From Oscheius tipulae (taxonomy: Eukaryota; Nematoda; Chromadorea; Rhabditida; Rhabditidae), in contig JASJZH010000002.1 in NCBI GenBank assembly GCA_037178975.1, forward strand, positions 5,259,501 through 5,323,500: 64,000 nucleotides of DNA, read 5' to 3'. The notes under the pieces are model-generated. The model saw only the letters and a program-made list of their open reading frames with translations, was not told the DNA's origin and ran no database searches. Below are positions 1 to 11,677 of the stretch, one piece after another (within the stretch, counting starts at the first letter, position 1; each line of letters begins with the position of its first letter). Position numbers and translations under genes: made by a program.

Positions 1-3000
1 TCCGCCATTGACTTCATCTGAAAACGGGGTTAGTCTTTAAAGGATGGTAGAAGCTCTGACCATAAGTTCCAAGAAGAACCAGCAGTTGATGAAAGCCATC
101 TCCCTCGTCTGTCCTCCACTTTTGACCCAAAGTTCGACAATCTCCTCGTGAACTGTCTTGTTAGGAGAAGAGGGAGTTGACTCAACCGACCCTTTTCTCG
201 TAGTCGATTTCTCAACATCCTCGATGATATTGAACAGTTTCTGTGTTTCCGGCGAGCCCGGTTTCTGTTTTTCCCTGCCAATCTCTTTACACAAAATCGA
301 CTGTTCTTTAGATTCTGAAGTTTTTCGTTTGCAGTTTTCAAAATTAAACGAACCCTTCAAGGCAGTCTTGAAGTAGTGAATGTAAGAAATCAGTAAGCCG
401 CTTCGTCCATGTGCATCGGAACTCGAATCTAGTAGATGAGTACAGATTTTGACCAGCTGCCCGAGTGTCTCGAAACAGACAGTCGAGACAGCACTGGAAT
501 AGGGAGGTCTGGCAATGAGAGTGATGAGTTTATCGAGCACATTGTAAAGAAACGAGACCATCGGCTCGGGGCGGGCTTTCAAGATTCCCTGTAAGAAATT
601 GGAGATTGTACAAACAAGAGATACGCGAACCTGAATGGCAGAGGTTAGCCCCTGTTCATTGATCGGCGGACGACGACGATCATTTGAAGCTAGAGAAGAG
701 ACAGCCACAAAGAAATTTTCGAGGTAGTCGTCCTGAGAAAGCAATGAACACGACTTGTCGCTTGGTTACCTGTGGATGAACAGTCGAGACGGCCTTCAGT
801 GTCACGCTGAACAATGGTTTATGTGAGTCGAGCCATTTGATGTTGGGCAGAGCTCCATCCGATGACAGGTAGCCATAACTGGGAGGAGGTCTTTCCAAAC
901 AGATCGGGAGAGTGAAATCTCCAGATTCCAGATGGCCAGCTCTATAGAGAGGCATCCAAGAGTATCCAATCGGATACTTGACTTCATCGTCCCGACTTCC
1001 AGCCTTGCAGGAGATGTGATAGAATGTGAAGAGAATGTGGAAGCCGTCGTCCACTTCCAATGGGATTCTCATCTTGAACTCATCGCAGAAAGTCGGCATT
1101 TTTGAGTGGTAGAGAACAGACGAGTAGATATGGTCATTTAGTCGGCTGGCTGCATCGTGAGGGAACACAACAGTTTGAGCTATCTCCTTTGCGTTCATTA
1201 GCTCCATTTTGATGCAAATGTTTCTGGCTGTGCCCTGTCTTGCCGAAAAGTTGACACTTTTGGGATATACGTACAAAAGGTTCCTGAAACAAGGATTGTT
1301 AGAAAGTTAGGGAGGAGAATGCAAACTTGTAGCCAGTGTTGACAGCATACTGTCCCGGAGAAGCAAATCCTTGGATGTCCTTGGTAAGTTCAGCTTCCGG
1401 TCCATTCGTAAAAGGTGACATCTTCTGATAGTCTGGGTTCAGCCTCATGAGTAGCTCTTCTCCCGTTCCACCCGATACTTGAAGAGTCAAATTTGCAGGG
1501 AAAGTCTTGATTTTCGAGAGTCGTCCTCCCTGTTTCCGAGCCTCGCCCAACAGCTTATACAAATCCTCGCTGCCCAGTCTATCCGCCTCTTGGCGGAAAA
1601 ATGAGTTGATGGTCAATGTCACAGGCTTCAATGCCCCAAGATTGATCTCATACTGCGGCTGTTCTTGAATAGTTGATGTGTTGCTACTATCGTCACCACC
1701 TGAATTATACTTTAGATAGAAGTTTGATTGACCAACCGAGGAATTTTCTCTTTGTTAGTGGTGTCCGGACCCGATTGAGTACAGTAGCAGCAGAGGTTCC
1801 ACTGCCTATACGACGGAAAGTGGTGGTCGAGGAGATGGACATTCGGTCAGCACTGACTATGCTGTTGGCATCTTCCACTGCTGACATTGTTATGTCTCCA
1901 CAGCCTGAATATTTGACTTTTCTATTTACGAAAGGGTACTCACTGGATCCAAAAACTCCCTCATTCCCAGACATCTGCGAGGCTATCATTGAATCGGCCC
2001 TGCTCAAGACATTTCCAGTTTTTGCACTGGTAATCAGCTTTTGGAGATCCACTATCATGAAACCGAGTGGCATTCGATGCGAACCTGAGATTAGAGTAAA
2101 GACTGTCTGTCCAGGAAAAACCTAGACGTGAAGCGTTTTCAGCCGCTGTGCTCTGTAATTTTTCTACGGTCCGATCGTCTTTCGGTCCGAGATATGGCTC
2201 ACAGCCGTCTGCCACATCGCACGCTTGGAGAATCTTGGACAACTAAAAGAGCTTTTACATGTAAACTTGAGGAATACTGACTCTGATGACCAGGAAGAGA
2301 TCTGTCAAAGTACCGGCTAAATTGAATGCAGCCTGATTGCACAGTCCAAGAGGATCCAATCTCTTTCCAGTGAACTGATCGAATTCGGACGGATTCACGT
2401 CAAAGTGGAACGTCTCGGTTACTTTTCTTCTTACTTTCGCGTCATAGATGGCCATTGAACCGAAAATGGGCTCGAAGAAGGGTTGGAGATCAAGTTTTAC
2501 TACTTTGATGATCAGTTTCTGCGAGTTGACTTCGTCTGGATACAGAGGAGCTGATCTCTTTTCCACCACATCCGCCTGAAAATCGAAGCTAACCAGTTTT
2601 CAGTTCAAGCATACCTTGGCTTGAAGAGGGAGTAGATTGACCAGGTTCGTGTGTCTGTTGGTCAGTCGTCTCGAGTCGTTCGTTTGGTCCAGCTGGAGAA
2701 GATTGATCCGTTGAGTAATACCTAAACCCAGTGTATTGCAAAGATAGTATGTATGACTCACCAGAAACAGCCGGATCCGAGACACTGTGGCTCAAGTGTT
2801 GTTCTCTGTTCTCGTCATTGGATCCCATAGTTCCAGAAGACACAGTCGAAGTGAATGAATGTCTTTTGGGTAAAGTGTCATGCTCAGCTACCAGACTAGC
2901 GCTCCGGTTGACTCTCTCCGTCCTAACTCCATCTGTTTCGAAGAGAGCTCGAGCCGTGCTTCTAACTACTATCGGGCGTTCAATGGTCATTCTTAGGTAG

Positions 3001-3644
3001 GCGTCGGCTGAACCAAACTGTTGGTATCTGGAAGAGATTGTGAGGGATAGTTAGACCGATGTACCTCTTCTCTACAAGGGCGAACTCGTCCATGAAGGAA
3101 AGGAGAATGTCGTGGACGTGAGGTTCAATTGTCAGGCTGAATAGATAAGTTTAGAATGTTTCTGACAAAGAGACTCACTTCTTCGTGTCATATGGAAGCG
3201 GTTCAACTGTATGAGTCTCTCTGGGCACTATCCTTAGTTCGACGTCATCCGATGGGAATTCACTCACTCTGAACAATTTGCTCAATCACATCGGATCAAA
3301 AACCCACTTTCTTGGACTCGAACACGACGAGGAGATATCGTAAAAGGCGCTCGTTTTCCTTTGAGCGAGTATTTCTTCGATGTCGCATGGCTCGACTACA
3401 TCCAGTAATTTAATCTGAACAATTCCAATGGTAAAATCTTTCAAAACCCTCACATTGGCCGGTGTACCATCAGCCGAATCGAAAGAACCAGGATGGACAA
3501 GAAGACTACCCGTCATGACATGTTTTCGTACATCTGCGGCAGTCATTCTGTCAAAACACATTGATTTGAGTAGATTCCTTCGACCTACTTGTTCCTTTTC
3601 CCCGCAAAGGCCCGTGTAAACGGAGTAGAAGGCTGTGAAGTCAT
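1..3644 (-). CDS. DOCK-family Rac/Cdc42 guanine nucleotide exchange factor (DOCK6/7/8 type), N-terminal part, 3' end outside window
   Basis: The product belongs to the DOCK-C (zizimin-related DOCK6/7/8) subfamily, cytoplasmic exchange factors for Rac/Cdc42 that control the actin cytoskeleton. The first exon (3589-3644) encodes an N-terminus like DOCK7 (a RAFA-type motif, then AADVRK), and the next exon carries the LLDVVEPCDIEEIL block. Exons at about 2255-2569 and 1961-2242 match the conserved region before DHR-1. The DHR-1 C2-like lipid-binding domain lies at about 1276-740, starting YVYPKSVNFSARQG and including LLFTFYHISC-type residues. The rest reaches the window start in the helical region; a last in-frame exon piece is visible at 1-17. 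The catalytic DHR-2 domain must lie beyond the edge. Introns are about 40 nt (for example 2235-2274). The family assignment is firm; the exact orthologue is inferred. Confidence 0.9.
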
Positions 3645-4072
3645 TTTTAAGAGAAAAGCCTAGGACATATGGTAGTGGACGATAAACAGCTGTGGAGAGA
3701 GATTGAGGTCGTGTACGCAGATCCGCGTTTGAGGTCAGTAGCGGCTCGACGCTTAAATACACTGGCAGTAGGGGAGAAAAGAGTCTATTGACCGCTAACT
3801 AGAATAGCAAAAACAACCTTTTGAAAAAAGAGATGCGCCCAAGGCTCTGTGACTTTGGCACCACGGTTGACGGAACCTTCTGTTCTTTTCGAGGTTTATC
3901 AAGCCTGGTCAGAGAGGCACACCCATTATGAACTGAAGATTGTTCTGTTCTTCCCCCTGAGTTAAGAGTGTGTATAGATTCGAACCAAGTAATGGCCGGA
4001 AACTCGTCGAAGCATCTCTGTGAATCGTTGATCTTGTCTACACTTGGCCTAACTCTACTCATCGGGAAATGG

Positions 4073-4740
4073 TAACAAATCGTCATCTTTCTCCATCCCA
4101 TTGCCAGTTGAAGGATCAAAAAGCAGTCCTTGTCTTCGAAAGAGAGAAAGTGCCATTCGGTTCGGGAAGTGAATCCGATTCGATTTTCTGAACCTCCTCT
4201 GGGGTCGCGATCGGCAGCAAGTCCCATGCCAAGCCAAGAGATCCAGCTGGTTCTTAACCTGTTTGCCATCCGTCCTCAAGGCTATCCGCTTGCTTTTTTC
4301 TACACTATAACAGCCACACCACTTGCAGCAACGGGAACTATATTCCCTCGAGGGTGTTCGGGGGCCCCCGTTTCACTCTCCCTGCCAAACTATCGCTGAC
4401 ATCGGTTACACTTTCTTCTGGAGCAAAAGTCTTCTATCCAGAGTTGCTCTGCAAATGCATGACTGTATCATTCAGCAATCTAGTCTCTTGCTGGTCTCGA
4501 CATCACTCCTGTGATCTAAAAAGATTATACGCTGCTTTTGTGGACAAACCCAGACCATCTACGTCGTCAGTCGCACTCTCAACAGTACAAATTCCGAGTT
4601 CCTGTCTCCTTTTATGGGGGTACATATGCGTTCTATGTCCTTACTTTCTCCCGCTATTCAGGAACAGGATCTTACCAGTTCCTATCAAAAAGAGAGCCAG
4701 TAACAAGGAACTAGCAACAAGCTTTCTCTAAAAAACAGAC
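4073..4740 (-). other. Coding-like segment, unresolved gene upstream of DOCK
   Basis: I do not recognise this protein. On the minus strand a good acceptor (TTTTTTAG, about 4729) precedes a hydrophobic stretch KLVASSLLLALFLIGTG followed by a GTAAGA donor. The segment ends in an exon at about 4073-4253 that reads a basic region and finishes DDDLLPFPDE-stop. Between them I find short open pieces but no splice combination that closes a reading frame. It may be a small membrane or secreted protein, or a decayed gene. A 156-codon ORF in another frame (3799-4269) competes for the same DNA. Confidence 0.2.
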
Positions 4741-5349
4741 TATTGAGATCAGATTTGCTGCCAAACATTCAACTGTTTGATTTTCAATTTCTACCTTTAA
4801 ACATTGTCCAGTCGGACCCGCCCCTCTCACTTCGGTACAAGCCATCAATTCTGCGCCGCTCTAAAAGAGACATGTTTTCCCACTTGATAAGTAGGTGTGC
4901 ACGTGGTGACTTCTATACTCTACCAAGACCAGTATGGAAGAAATAGAGTAGAGAGGGATCTCCCGCATCCCGTGTCCGCTGCAACGATACTGTTTCTCTC
5001 TGTACAAATATTGAGCCCAGTTCACGTATAATCGGATTCCACTCTCGTGTTTTCATTGACCAGAGGAGGGAGTGAGCATTTTCCTAGCTTTGACTAACGT
5101 ACAGACTCATATCCTGATTCTATTTTTGACTGTTCCTTTGGGTGTTTTCTAACTTCAGTTAGGAGAGGGTATAGTTTGGACGGATCAGGAAGTATAGTAA
5201 TAGAGTAGGTTCCCGGACTGAACTGAACTAATACAATAGCCAAAGCCCTTGCAAATTTCTATTGATTGGTTGATACTCTCTGTACCTATCTGGCCTCGTA
5301 CGCCTTTGCCTTTTCCAGAGTCTTTCTCTAAATCTTAAGTTTTCAGACA
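4741..5349. other. Intergenic stretch, nothing supported
   Basis: About 600 bases with only short ORFs without domain signature or usable splice signals. The last bases (5338-5346) form the TTTTCAG acceptor used as the likely trans-splice site of the next gene. Confidence 0.5.
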
Positions 5350-6177
5350 ATGTCCCTTGACCATTCCACTCTTTGCTATCTCCACGGTTGGCTCCGATCC
5401 CACCGTAAAACCTTCCAGGTAGAGTCTATAAATCACAAATCCAAACCATCCTTTTTCAGAGCCGTCTTATTCAGATTCTACTCCTGCTAGTTAATTTTGG
5501 CAATAGTACTGTTCTGAGTCTGGACATTTTTGGACCAGAGTCAGTTGCTGCCCTCCTGCTATTTCTCATCAATGTGTTCTCAGTAATTTTCTCCCTGCTG
5601 GGAATCTATTACTACAAGGCCATCTTCCTCATCCCAAATGTTGTTTTAAAGGTGAATCTTGTCCCTGACACCTTGTTGTTATTCAAATTATATTTACATG
5701 TTCTGTTACAGGTGATGCTATCTTCTTCCTGCTTATTTTATGGACTGCAATTGGCCGACTCGAATGACTATTCTTCGGCCTGTCTCTTTGTTTGGCTCCT
5801 TCTCTCACTCGTTTGCTTCATTTGGGAGATCCAGGCCATGTTCACCGCCACGTTTGGCATCTTGAAAGAGTTGAACATGAAGGCTCTTTCGCGACCACCA
5901 CCTAGCTACAGTCAAGTGAGCAGCACCTTTCTCCTTCCTCTGGTTTTGTCAGTAGTAATGCGCATCATGCCAAAAAGTTGTTTTTCTGGTCTAGAGCCCA
6001 TGCTCTCCAACGTCACCGATCGTCAAATACTCTAGTGATCATTTTCAGGTCGTCTTGGACGAAATCAAACCTCCCTCCTATGCGGACGCTGTAGCTATGC
6101 TGAAGAAGCAACAAACAACCACTAACGTACATCATCTTGATGTTGAAGCCCTCGAAAGAGAACTGACTCCAGTCTAG
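5350..6177 (+). CDS. Four-pass membrane protein with C-terminal PPxY motifs, LAPTM-like
   Basis: Four exons (5350-5418, 5460-5651, 5712-5915, 6049-6177) close perfectly with all introns in phase 0 and give 197 residues. The ATG lies 3 nt after TTTTCAG, as expected for SL trans-splicing. The protein has four hydrophobic helices and a cytoplasmic tail with two WW-ligand motifs, PPPSY and PPSYADA, before a charged C-terminus ending ALERELTPV. Four helices plus tandem PPxY is the architecture of LAPTM4/5 lysosomal membrane proteins, which bind NEDD4-type ubiquitin ligases for sorting. The topology and motifs are seen directly; the LAPTM relationship is inferred, because I cannot verify sequence homology. 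A nematode-specific tetraspan is the alternative. Confidence 0.7.
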
Positions 6178-6685
6178 AATATTTTTCAAAGATCTCTCGC
6201 GGGTCGATCACGGGTAAAAAGCCGTCTTTGCCACCAAACAGAATGATTGATCTCATTGTAGTAAAAACGAATGAAGATTCGGTACTGTTTGAACATTGAA
6301 AAACCAGTAAAGTTGGGCAAAAAGACGGCGAGAACGCGTTGTGTGACGTAGATTCGGCAAAGTTCGCCTGGTCTCGTAGCACGCGGGAAGAGTTAAAAGG
6401 AGAGAAACGGTCTTTGAAAATGACAACAGGGGTTCTGTGAATTTACCTATCAAACTTGTCTCATATATCTATTGCTTTCTTTCAATGCCCTGCTGAATTG
6501 TATGCTACCACTTTATCTTGCGCAACTTTGGAGATGAAGCTATCAGTAGCAGTGCCAAGGTAGCTTCACTCTGCAATTGACTAACTTGAAATGTCTAACA
6601 GAAAACTAAAACTTTTTCAATGTTTTCGCTTGATCTCCGTCAATCGAGCTGTCGTAACAGGAGCAACGCTCTCCCAAAGATGCTA

Positions 6686-7540
6686 CAATGTAGTGCAAAA
6701 TTATAAGGCCACCTAGTTTTTTGTGCATTCTGGAGCGGGATGGCGTTTTAAAGTTTCGGGAGTAGCACCAGCAGATTCCGCGGCTCTCGCCCTGGGACGA
6801 TGCGATAGTCTGCATCTGGTTCGAGAGCTCGTATCTCTTAGAGCTATTCATTCCCATTCGGAGGTGAAGGTACTCCTTCAGGACAATTACCCCCGGGTAG
6901 ATATGCTACAGTGTTTCAGACGTTTTTTTTAAGATCAGGCGAGTACTTTTACTAAATGAATTGCAGAAGCTTTGGTGCAAAATTTTAGGATCACTAGACA
7001 AAAATGTCAACAAAAGGCCATCAAATGACTCACAAAAATTGTCAGAACAGATCTAAGAGTGGGTAACACCCACAATTAGTCTCGATCTCAATCGAATTAC
7101 AAACGTTTGGGGAATGCTAGTCAGTAATGTCTACGCAAATGGAAAACAGTACAACACTTGAGCAAGCGATTTACCGCGAATGGAACCGAAAACCCCAACT
7201 TTATTAAGACGCTTGTTACGTCGATGTCGACTCGTATTTTTGAATGTATTCAGAGAAAGGTGTTACCCACTATTTAGATCTATTATGAGTCATTTAATGG
7301 CCTTTTGTACTAAACGTTTTTGTCTAGTGACCCTATAATTTTGCACCAAAGCTTCTGCAATTCATTTAGTAAAAGTACTCGCCTGATCTTTAAAAAAAAA
7401 TGTCTGCAACACTGTAGCATACCTACGCGGGGGTTTTGAGAGCCGCGGAATCCGCTGGTGCTACTCCCGAAACCTCAAAACGCCATCCTGCGCTAGAATG
7501 CACAAAAAACTGGGTGGCCTTATAATTTTGCACTGCACTG
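6686..7540. mobile_element. Foldback (long inverted repeat) Tc1/mariner-derived element
   Basis: Two long arms are reverse complements: left about 6686-7070, right about 7262-7540. Both outer ends carry the same terminus, CA(A/G)TG(T/C)AGTGCAAAATTATAAGG, with TA just outside the left end. Shared landmarks include TGAATTGCAGAAGCTTTGG and its complement. The left arm keeps about 100 bases (about 6787-6890) missing from the right. Between the arms is a piece of Tc1-like transposase (7081-7262). The arms have diverged, with several mismatches, so the element is old. The structure suggests inward-facing duplication of the 3' end of one Tc1-like transposon rather than an intact mobile copy. Confidence 0.8.
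7081..7262 (+). pseudogene. Tc1-like transposase C-terminal fragment, frameshifted
   Basis: Conceptual translation in successive frames gives LDLNRITNVWGMLVSNVYANG, then LEQAIYREWNRKP, then LVTSMSTRIFECIQRKG. These match, in order, the conserved C-terminus of Tc1/mariner transposases (the SPDLNPIENVWG block near the last catalytic acidic residue, the YANG motif, a W-containing helix, and the SMPxR...VIxxKG tail). At least two frameshifts and a stop codon break it, and the rest of the enzyme is missing, so it is non-functional. It sits at the centre of the foldback element. Confidence 0.8.
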
Positions 7541-7686
7541 AACGACCGCTAGTTGCAGAAAAAAGTATACAGTTTATCAACCAACCGTTCAAAATCTTTG
7601 AGCGGAGCACATTCATATCAACAATTACTGAGATACAATGAAATGGAATAAAACAAGAATTATAATGTTCATATTGAGTGCAGGCA

Positions 7687-8132
7687 CTAGATCGGCATGG
7701 AAGAGGAAGGACGTTTGGGAACGAACTTGGACAGACCGAGGAACTCGCAAAACTTGTTGCAGCGGTGGTGGCGGAAGAAACTGTCCATACCCTTGGATCC
7801 ATGGTTCATCGGTCCATATCGAGTTATGTCTTTGCAATGAATTGCAGGATCGGTCAACAGTACCCCGATCTCTCCATCCTTGCCCAGCTTTCCGACCACT
7901 CCTTCCAGGTCGACAACCATCAAGAAACGATTAGTTGCCTGAATTTTTAGTTAGGAGACTTATACTCTGACCTACTTTGTAAGTCCAGTGAGAGAATGCC
8001 ATGACCAATTGAACAAACTCCATCGAAACTCCTAGGGCCACGGCTTTCTCCTCGACTATTTTGTATCCGGCATTGTTCGTGAAGCGAATGAACTTGTCTC
8101 CAGGGGCGAAACGACGTTCAGCGGACATGAAC
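7687..8132 (-). CDS. Alpha-kinase domain, C-terminal half only (eEF2K/MHCK family), truncated gene
   Basis: Two exons (7976-8132 and 7687-7938) join over a 37-nt GTAGGT...TTCAG intron. The product has the C-lobe of the atypical alpha-kinase family: VVDLEGV (metal-binding Asp region), LTDPAIHC, a Gly-rich GSKGMDSFF loop, and the zinc-site residues of HHRCNKFCEFLGL. It ends soon after with RPSSSMPI-stop. Alpha-kinases (eEF2 kinase, myosin heavy chain kinases) phosphorylate Ser/Thr in helical targets. The N-lobe with the ATP-binding lysine is absent: upstream DNA runs into a transposon end (8197-8213) and I find no further kinase exon to 11 kb. It is a severed gene, or one with its 5' exons far away. 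The first exon has a good acceptor (TTCTTCAG). Confidence 0.75.
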
Positions 8133-8196
8133 CTGAAGAATCTTTTCCAGACAAAAACTTCTATCGCTCCACCTATAGTCTCGTCTCGGCGCCCAG

Positions 8197-8213
8197 AATT
8201 TTGCACCGCACTG
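8197..8213. repeat. Solo Tc1-like transposon terminus
   Basis: AATTTTGCACCGCACTG followed by TA resembles the right end of the foldback element (AATTTTGCACTGCACTG, 7524-7540) in the same orientation, with a matching TA target dinucleotide outside. No partner end is seen to its right. It lies 65 bases upstream of the truncated alpha-kinase exon. Confidence 0.55.
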
Positions 8214-8678
8214 TATCTCCCATACTGACTCGGCTAGGCAACAATTAGGGCACCGAGACGAGACAAAGTAACAATTTAATTGCAAAAAATGGCTTTAGAC
8301 AGACAGACGCGGACACGAGTACAATTTAAAATACAAGTTAGGCTACCTTGCTGCGCCTCTTCGGGACCACAGCGTGTTACGCCCATGTAAAAGGCGTCGC
8401 CACTTTTTTCTCGCGCCAATTTCCTATTTCGAGGGCGGGAATTCAAAATTAGTTCTCTAGCCGCTTTTTAGATCAATGTAAGGTATACGGTTTTCTGTGG
8501 CTGGGCTTCCTAGGAAGTCTCGGAACGAAGTCTTTTGATTTTGGAGGAAGTCTGACTGACTGTTCTCACTCCACAAGCTTCCCCAATAACCCTATAGATT
8601 TTCCATTGCTCGTTCATATTTCCTAGTTGTCTGAACTCTGAAAAACAGAAAGACTTTTATCAGCACAGTTGTTCTACC

Positions 8679-9373
8679 ATGTTTCCTCCCCCCAAGACTT
8701 TTTTTTGGCTCACAGCAATACTTATTTTCCTTGTTGTTCCCTCCCTTTTGCCTTGTCAACTTACTCACGTCCCTTTGTCTTTTTGTACAATGGTATCTCT
8801 GCAGATACTGGCGATAAGGAGAATCTGCAAGTCAGCAGAAAATTGGTTCAGAAGGTGGTAAACAGAGGAAAGCCAGAGATAGACGACCTTTGACAAAAAA
8901 AAACTAAGTGCAGCTGATTCCTTCACGATAAGAGAGCAAAAGAGCGGCAAATAGGAAAAGTTTTGAACCCAGTTGACTCAAGCCCCCAAATTCTGTTTAT
9001 TAGACAGTCATTAAACCCAACATCAGTGCCACAGACCGTGTGCTCGTGACGTGTGAGATCGCCTCGAAGTCTCAAGGTGGAGAACAACAAGGAAACATGA
9101 TTCAGCTAACACACAGACGAACTTTGAGACATCAGACAAAACGTAAGACAGTGGCGTCACGATTTTTGTTTTGCAAAGATCATGGCAGAGAATGGGGCTC
9201 CTGTGTGGCGAACTTGTTGTCTGACCCGTAGTGGATGGAAAAAAATGTTCTTTTCTCTTCTCTTGATAGAGCAAAACGGTAGGAGATCCCTGAACTCGAT
9301 TCCCGTTTCTCAAGCTCCGTCTTACACAAACCTGCAGCTGCCACGATCCGAGAGTAACCTCTTGTCAAGTTGA
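8679..9373 (+). CDS. Orphan hydrophobic-N-terminus protein (candidate)
   Basis: I do not recognise this gene. A three-exon model (8679-8854, 9027-9142, 9270-9373) closes and gives 131 residues. The N-terminus MFPPPKTFFWLTAILIFL begins a hydrophobic region of about 35 residues that could be a signal anchor or two membrane helices. The C-terminal part is polar (Gln/Arg/Ser-rich) and ends SESNLLSS-stop. The first donor (GTGGTA) is weak. A shorter alternative uses an intron at 8755-8804 and stops at 8893 after PEIDDL. Support is frame closure plus composition only. Confidence 0.35.
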
Positions 9374-11390
9374 ACAATCCCGGTCCCTTACTTGCAAAGA
9401 TACTTTTTGACTCTCCTCTTCATTGCAATTCAATTGTTTATGGGTAGCATACAGGTTTCTGTTTGCAGATGTGTTTTCTTCTAGGACTCGGAGTTTTCCA
9501 GACTCCTGCACAAAGTCCGCAATATCTGCCAACAGAATATTTGTACATATTTACTACGCGTGCCACTGTCATTGCGTCAGGGTTTCACGTGGTCCATTGG
9601 GTCGTAGTCCGTTCCTTCACGTGCCATACACGATTCGAGGTCTATCTCAGAGAGAAAGAGAGACAGCTGACAGGCTTCTTTCACTACTACGCTTTATGCT
9701 CTCGACATGAGACTTCCGTCGTCACGAGACACTAAAGAACAAAGTGCATTGGAAGGGAGATTATTGGACATGTAGACAAAGGCAACCTGTTGGAGACTGG
9801 GGCACGAAGTAGATCGAACAGATCAGTTCCAAAATAGGTAAAACTGACTGTACTCTGTCCTCTTAAGATGACTGGTTTGAGGAAAGAGGAACAGGTGTCT
9901 CCATAGTCTTCACACCAGCTTATTGTACAAGGAAGGTCTAAACTCATTTTAAAGAGTACAGCAGTCTGTAATGAATACTGCAACTCTCTCTCCTGTCCTT
10001 CTTCTGATCTCTCAACTCTGGTTCATTTTTTGATCCCCGTTCATCATCTTTTCATCAGTCTCATCTCATGTTGTAAACACTTTGAAGGAAGGCAATATTC
10101 ACTGAAGGGATGACATGCTTGAAGAGAGAGGCTGTTGCAAAGGTTGCATCATCTTTTGTCAGTAGACCCGAAAGACAGAAAGTTGGGAGAGAAAGAAAGG
10201 TACGAAGTTCTGAAGGAAAGTGCCGTAAAAGACCGTTTATCAGATTTGTTTTTCTCGAAAGCTAGTTACCGTATCTTCGGTATCAGTTTTCGCCGAGGCC
10301 AAGCCTTCATTCCACCTATTCGTGACTCTTCGAAACGGTGATATTCTCCTTCAGTTTACGAAATACATCCACGCTATCAGTACATACCCTTTTCGACGAA
10401 GGGAATCCCCGTAGAAAACAGAGAACGGACAGAGTGCAGCACTTGACCCGCTCAATCACAACAGCGGAGAACGAGCAGGGATGCCCTTGCTTCTTTCACC
10501 GACAAGGGTGCATTGGGAATCTTTTCTCGGAACAATGTGTAACGAAGCTAACAAGTCCAATGCGAGGTTTCTTGACTGGAGGATTGTTACTGTAACTTTC
10601 TGATGTAGCCACCGTAGATTCTAAACAAAATTCATCTGAACAATTATTCGTAACTTACCCTTTTCTCTCCAAATTTTCAAACGGTGTGCTTCGAACTTTA
10701 CTATCTATCAGAGAAGAAAACGACAGCAGTTCACAAAGTTTCCTACAGTATCTCTAACACAGTACTCTCCTGTTCCTCATTCATTCTTTTCGATACCTAC
10801 TCCACCCTTACGAAAGACCAGAGTTTCGAATGCTTCCCCGCTAGCAGTTTTCAACGACACGAGTTGCAGCTTTATGAGTGGAACGTCGTGTAGCGGAGAC
10901 GATTACTGTAGAAAGAGATTTTCTGATTCTCTTGAACAAACGTCATGCTTTCAATCAGATTTGTAAGCTGACTTGGAACATTTTCCAATTCTTGTTTACC
11001 TTTGAGACTACCGCTTTTTTATACTGACAACTGCCAGGTCTCCCCGCATTTTATGAGCTGCTAAAAATAGAAACACGAAAGAAAAGAGTTCCAAGAGTCA
11101 GAGATTGTTTTGGTACAGTCAAACCTAATCTCGGGGCCTCATAATTAGAGGTCAGTTTAGATTAGGAGGGTTGAGAGCCTTCACGTGAATCGCGCCCAGT
11201 CAAGGACCTGCGTACCAATGTCCTCGTAATGAAAAGGTACAAATTCCAACCGGGAGGCAATGTTTGGGGTACAGAAAACGATAAAATGGAGTATCAGTAA
11301 GAGGAAGTGATGTTTTTCAACCAGTGAGATGGTTTTTAAAACTCATACGGTAAAGATTGAGCTGAAACGATGCAGCACGTTCTAATAGCC
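9374..11390. other. Gene-poor stretch
   Basis: Only short ORFs without domain motifs; the longest are 9423-9735 (+), 9732-9983 (-) and 10135-10600 (+). The minus ORF at 9732-9983 has three closely spaced cysteines but neither a start context nor neighbouring exons. I cannot support a gene here. Confidence 0.4.
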
Positions 11391-11402
11391 TATAAATAGG
11401 GT
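11391..11402 (+). promoter_or_regulatory. TATA box
   Basis: CCTATAAATAGG is a strong TATA element about 280 bases upstream of the ATG at 11678 on the same strand. Confidence 0.45.
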
Positions 11403-11677
11403 TTAGTCTGTCTCAGAGAGACACAGAGTATCTTCCTGACCTATCGGAACAGACAGGGCCTCATTCGCCATTGTCTACCATCTGTCCTTTTCTTTTCCAT
11501 CCCTCCTCACTGTTTTAAAACCCTTTCGATTAATCATCCAGTGACAAATCTCTTGTTCAGATCACCAAACTTGGTCGACCAAGTCATCCCCAAAAGTCAT
11601 CAAGGAACACTCTCTTCTCCGGCCTGTCTCGCCGCCAACTTTCAAAGGCGGAAGGACATAGAACGTCGTGAAAAACA

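Noticed and set aside
3799..4269. 156-codon minus ORF upstream of DOCK as part of DOCK
   Set aside because: The DOCK N-terminus is explained completely by the exon starting at 3644 with a phase-consistent splice; this ORF has no DOCK similarity.
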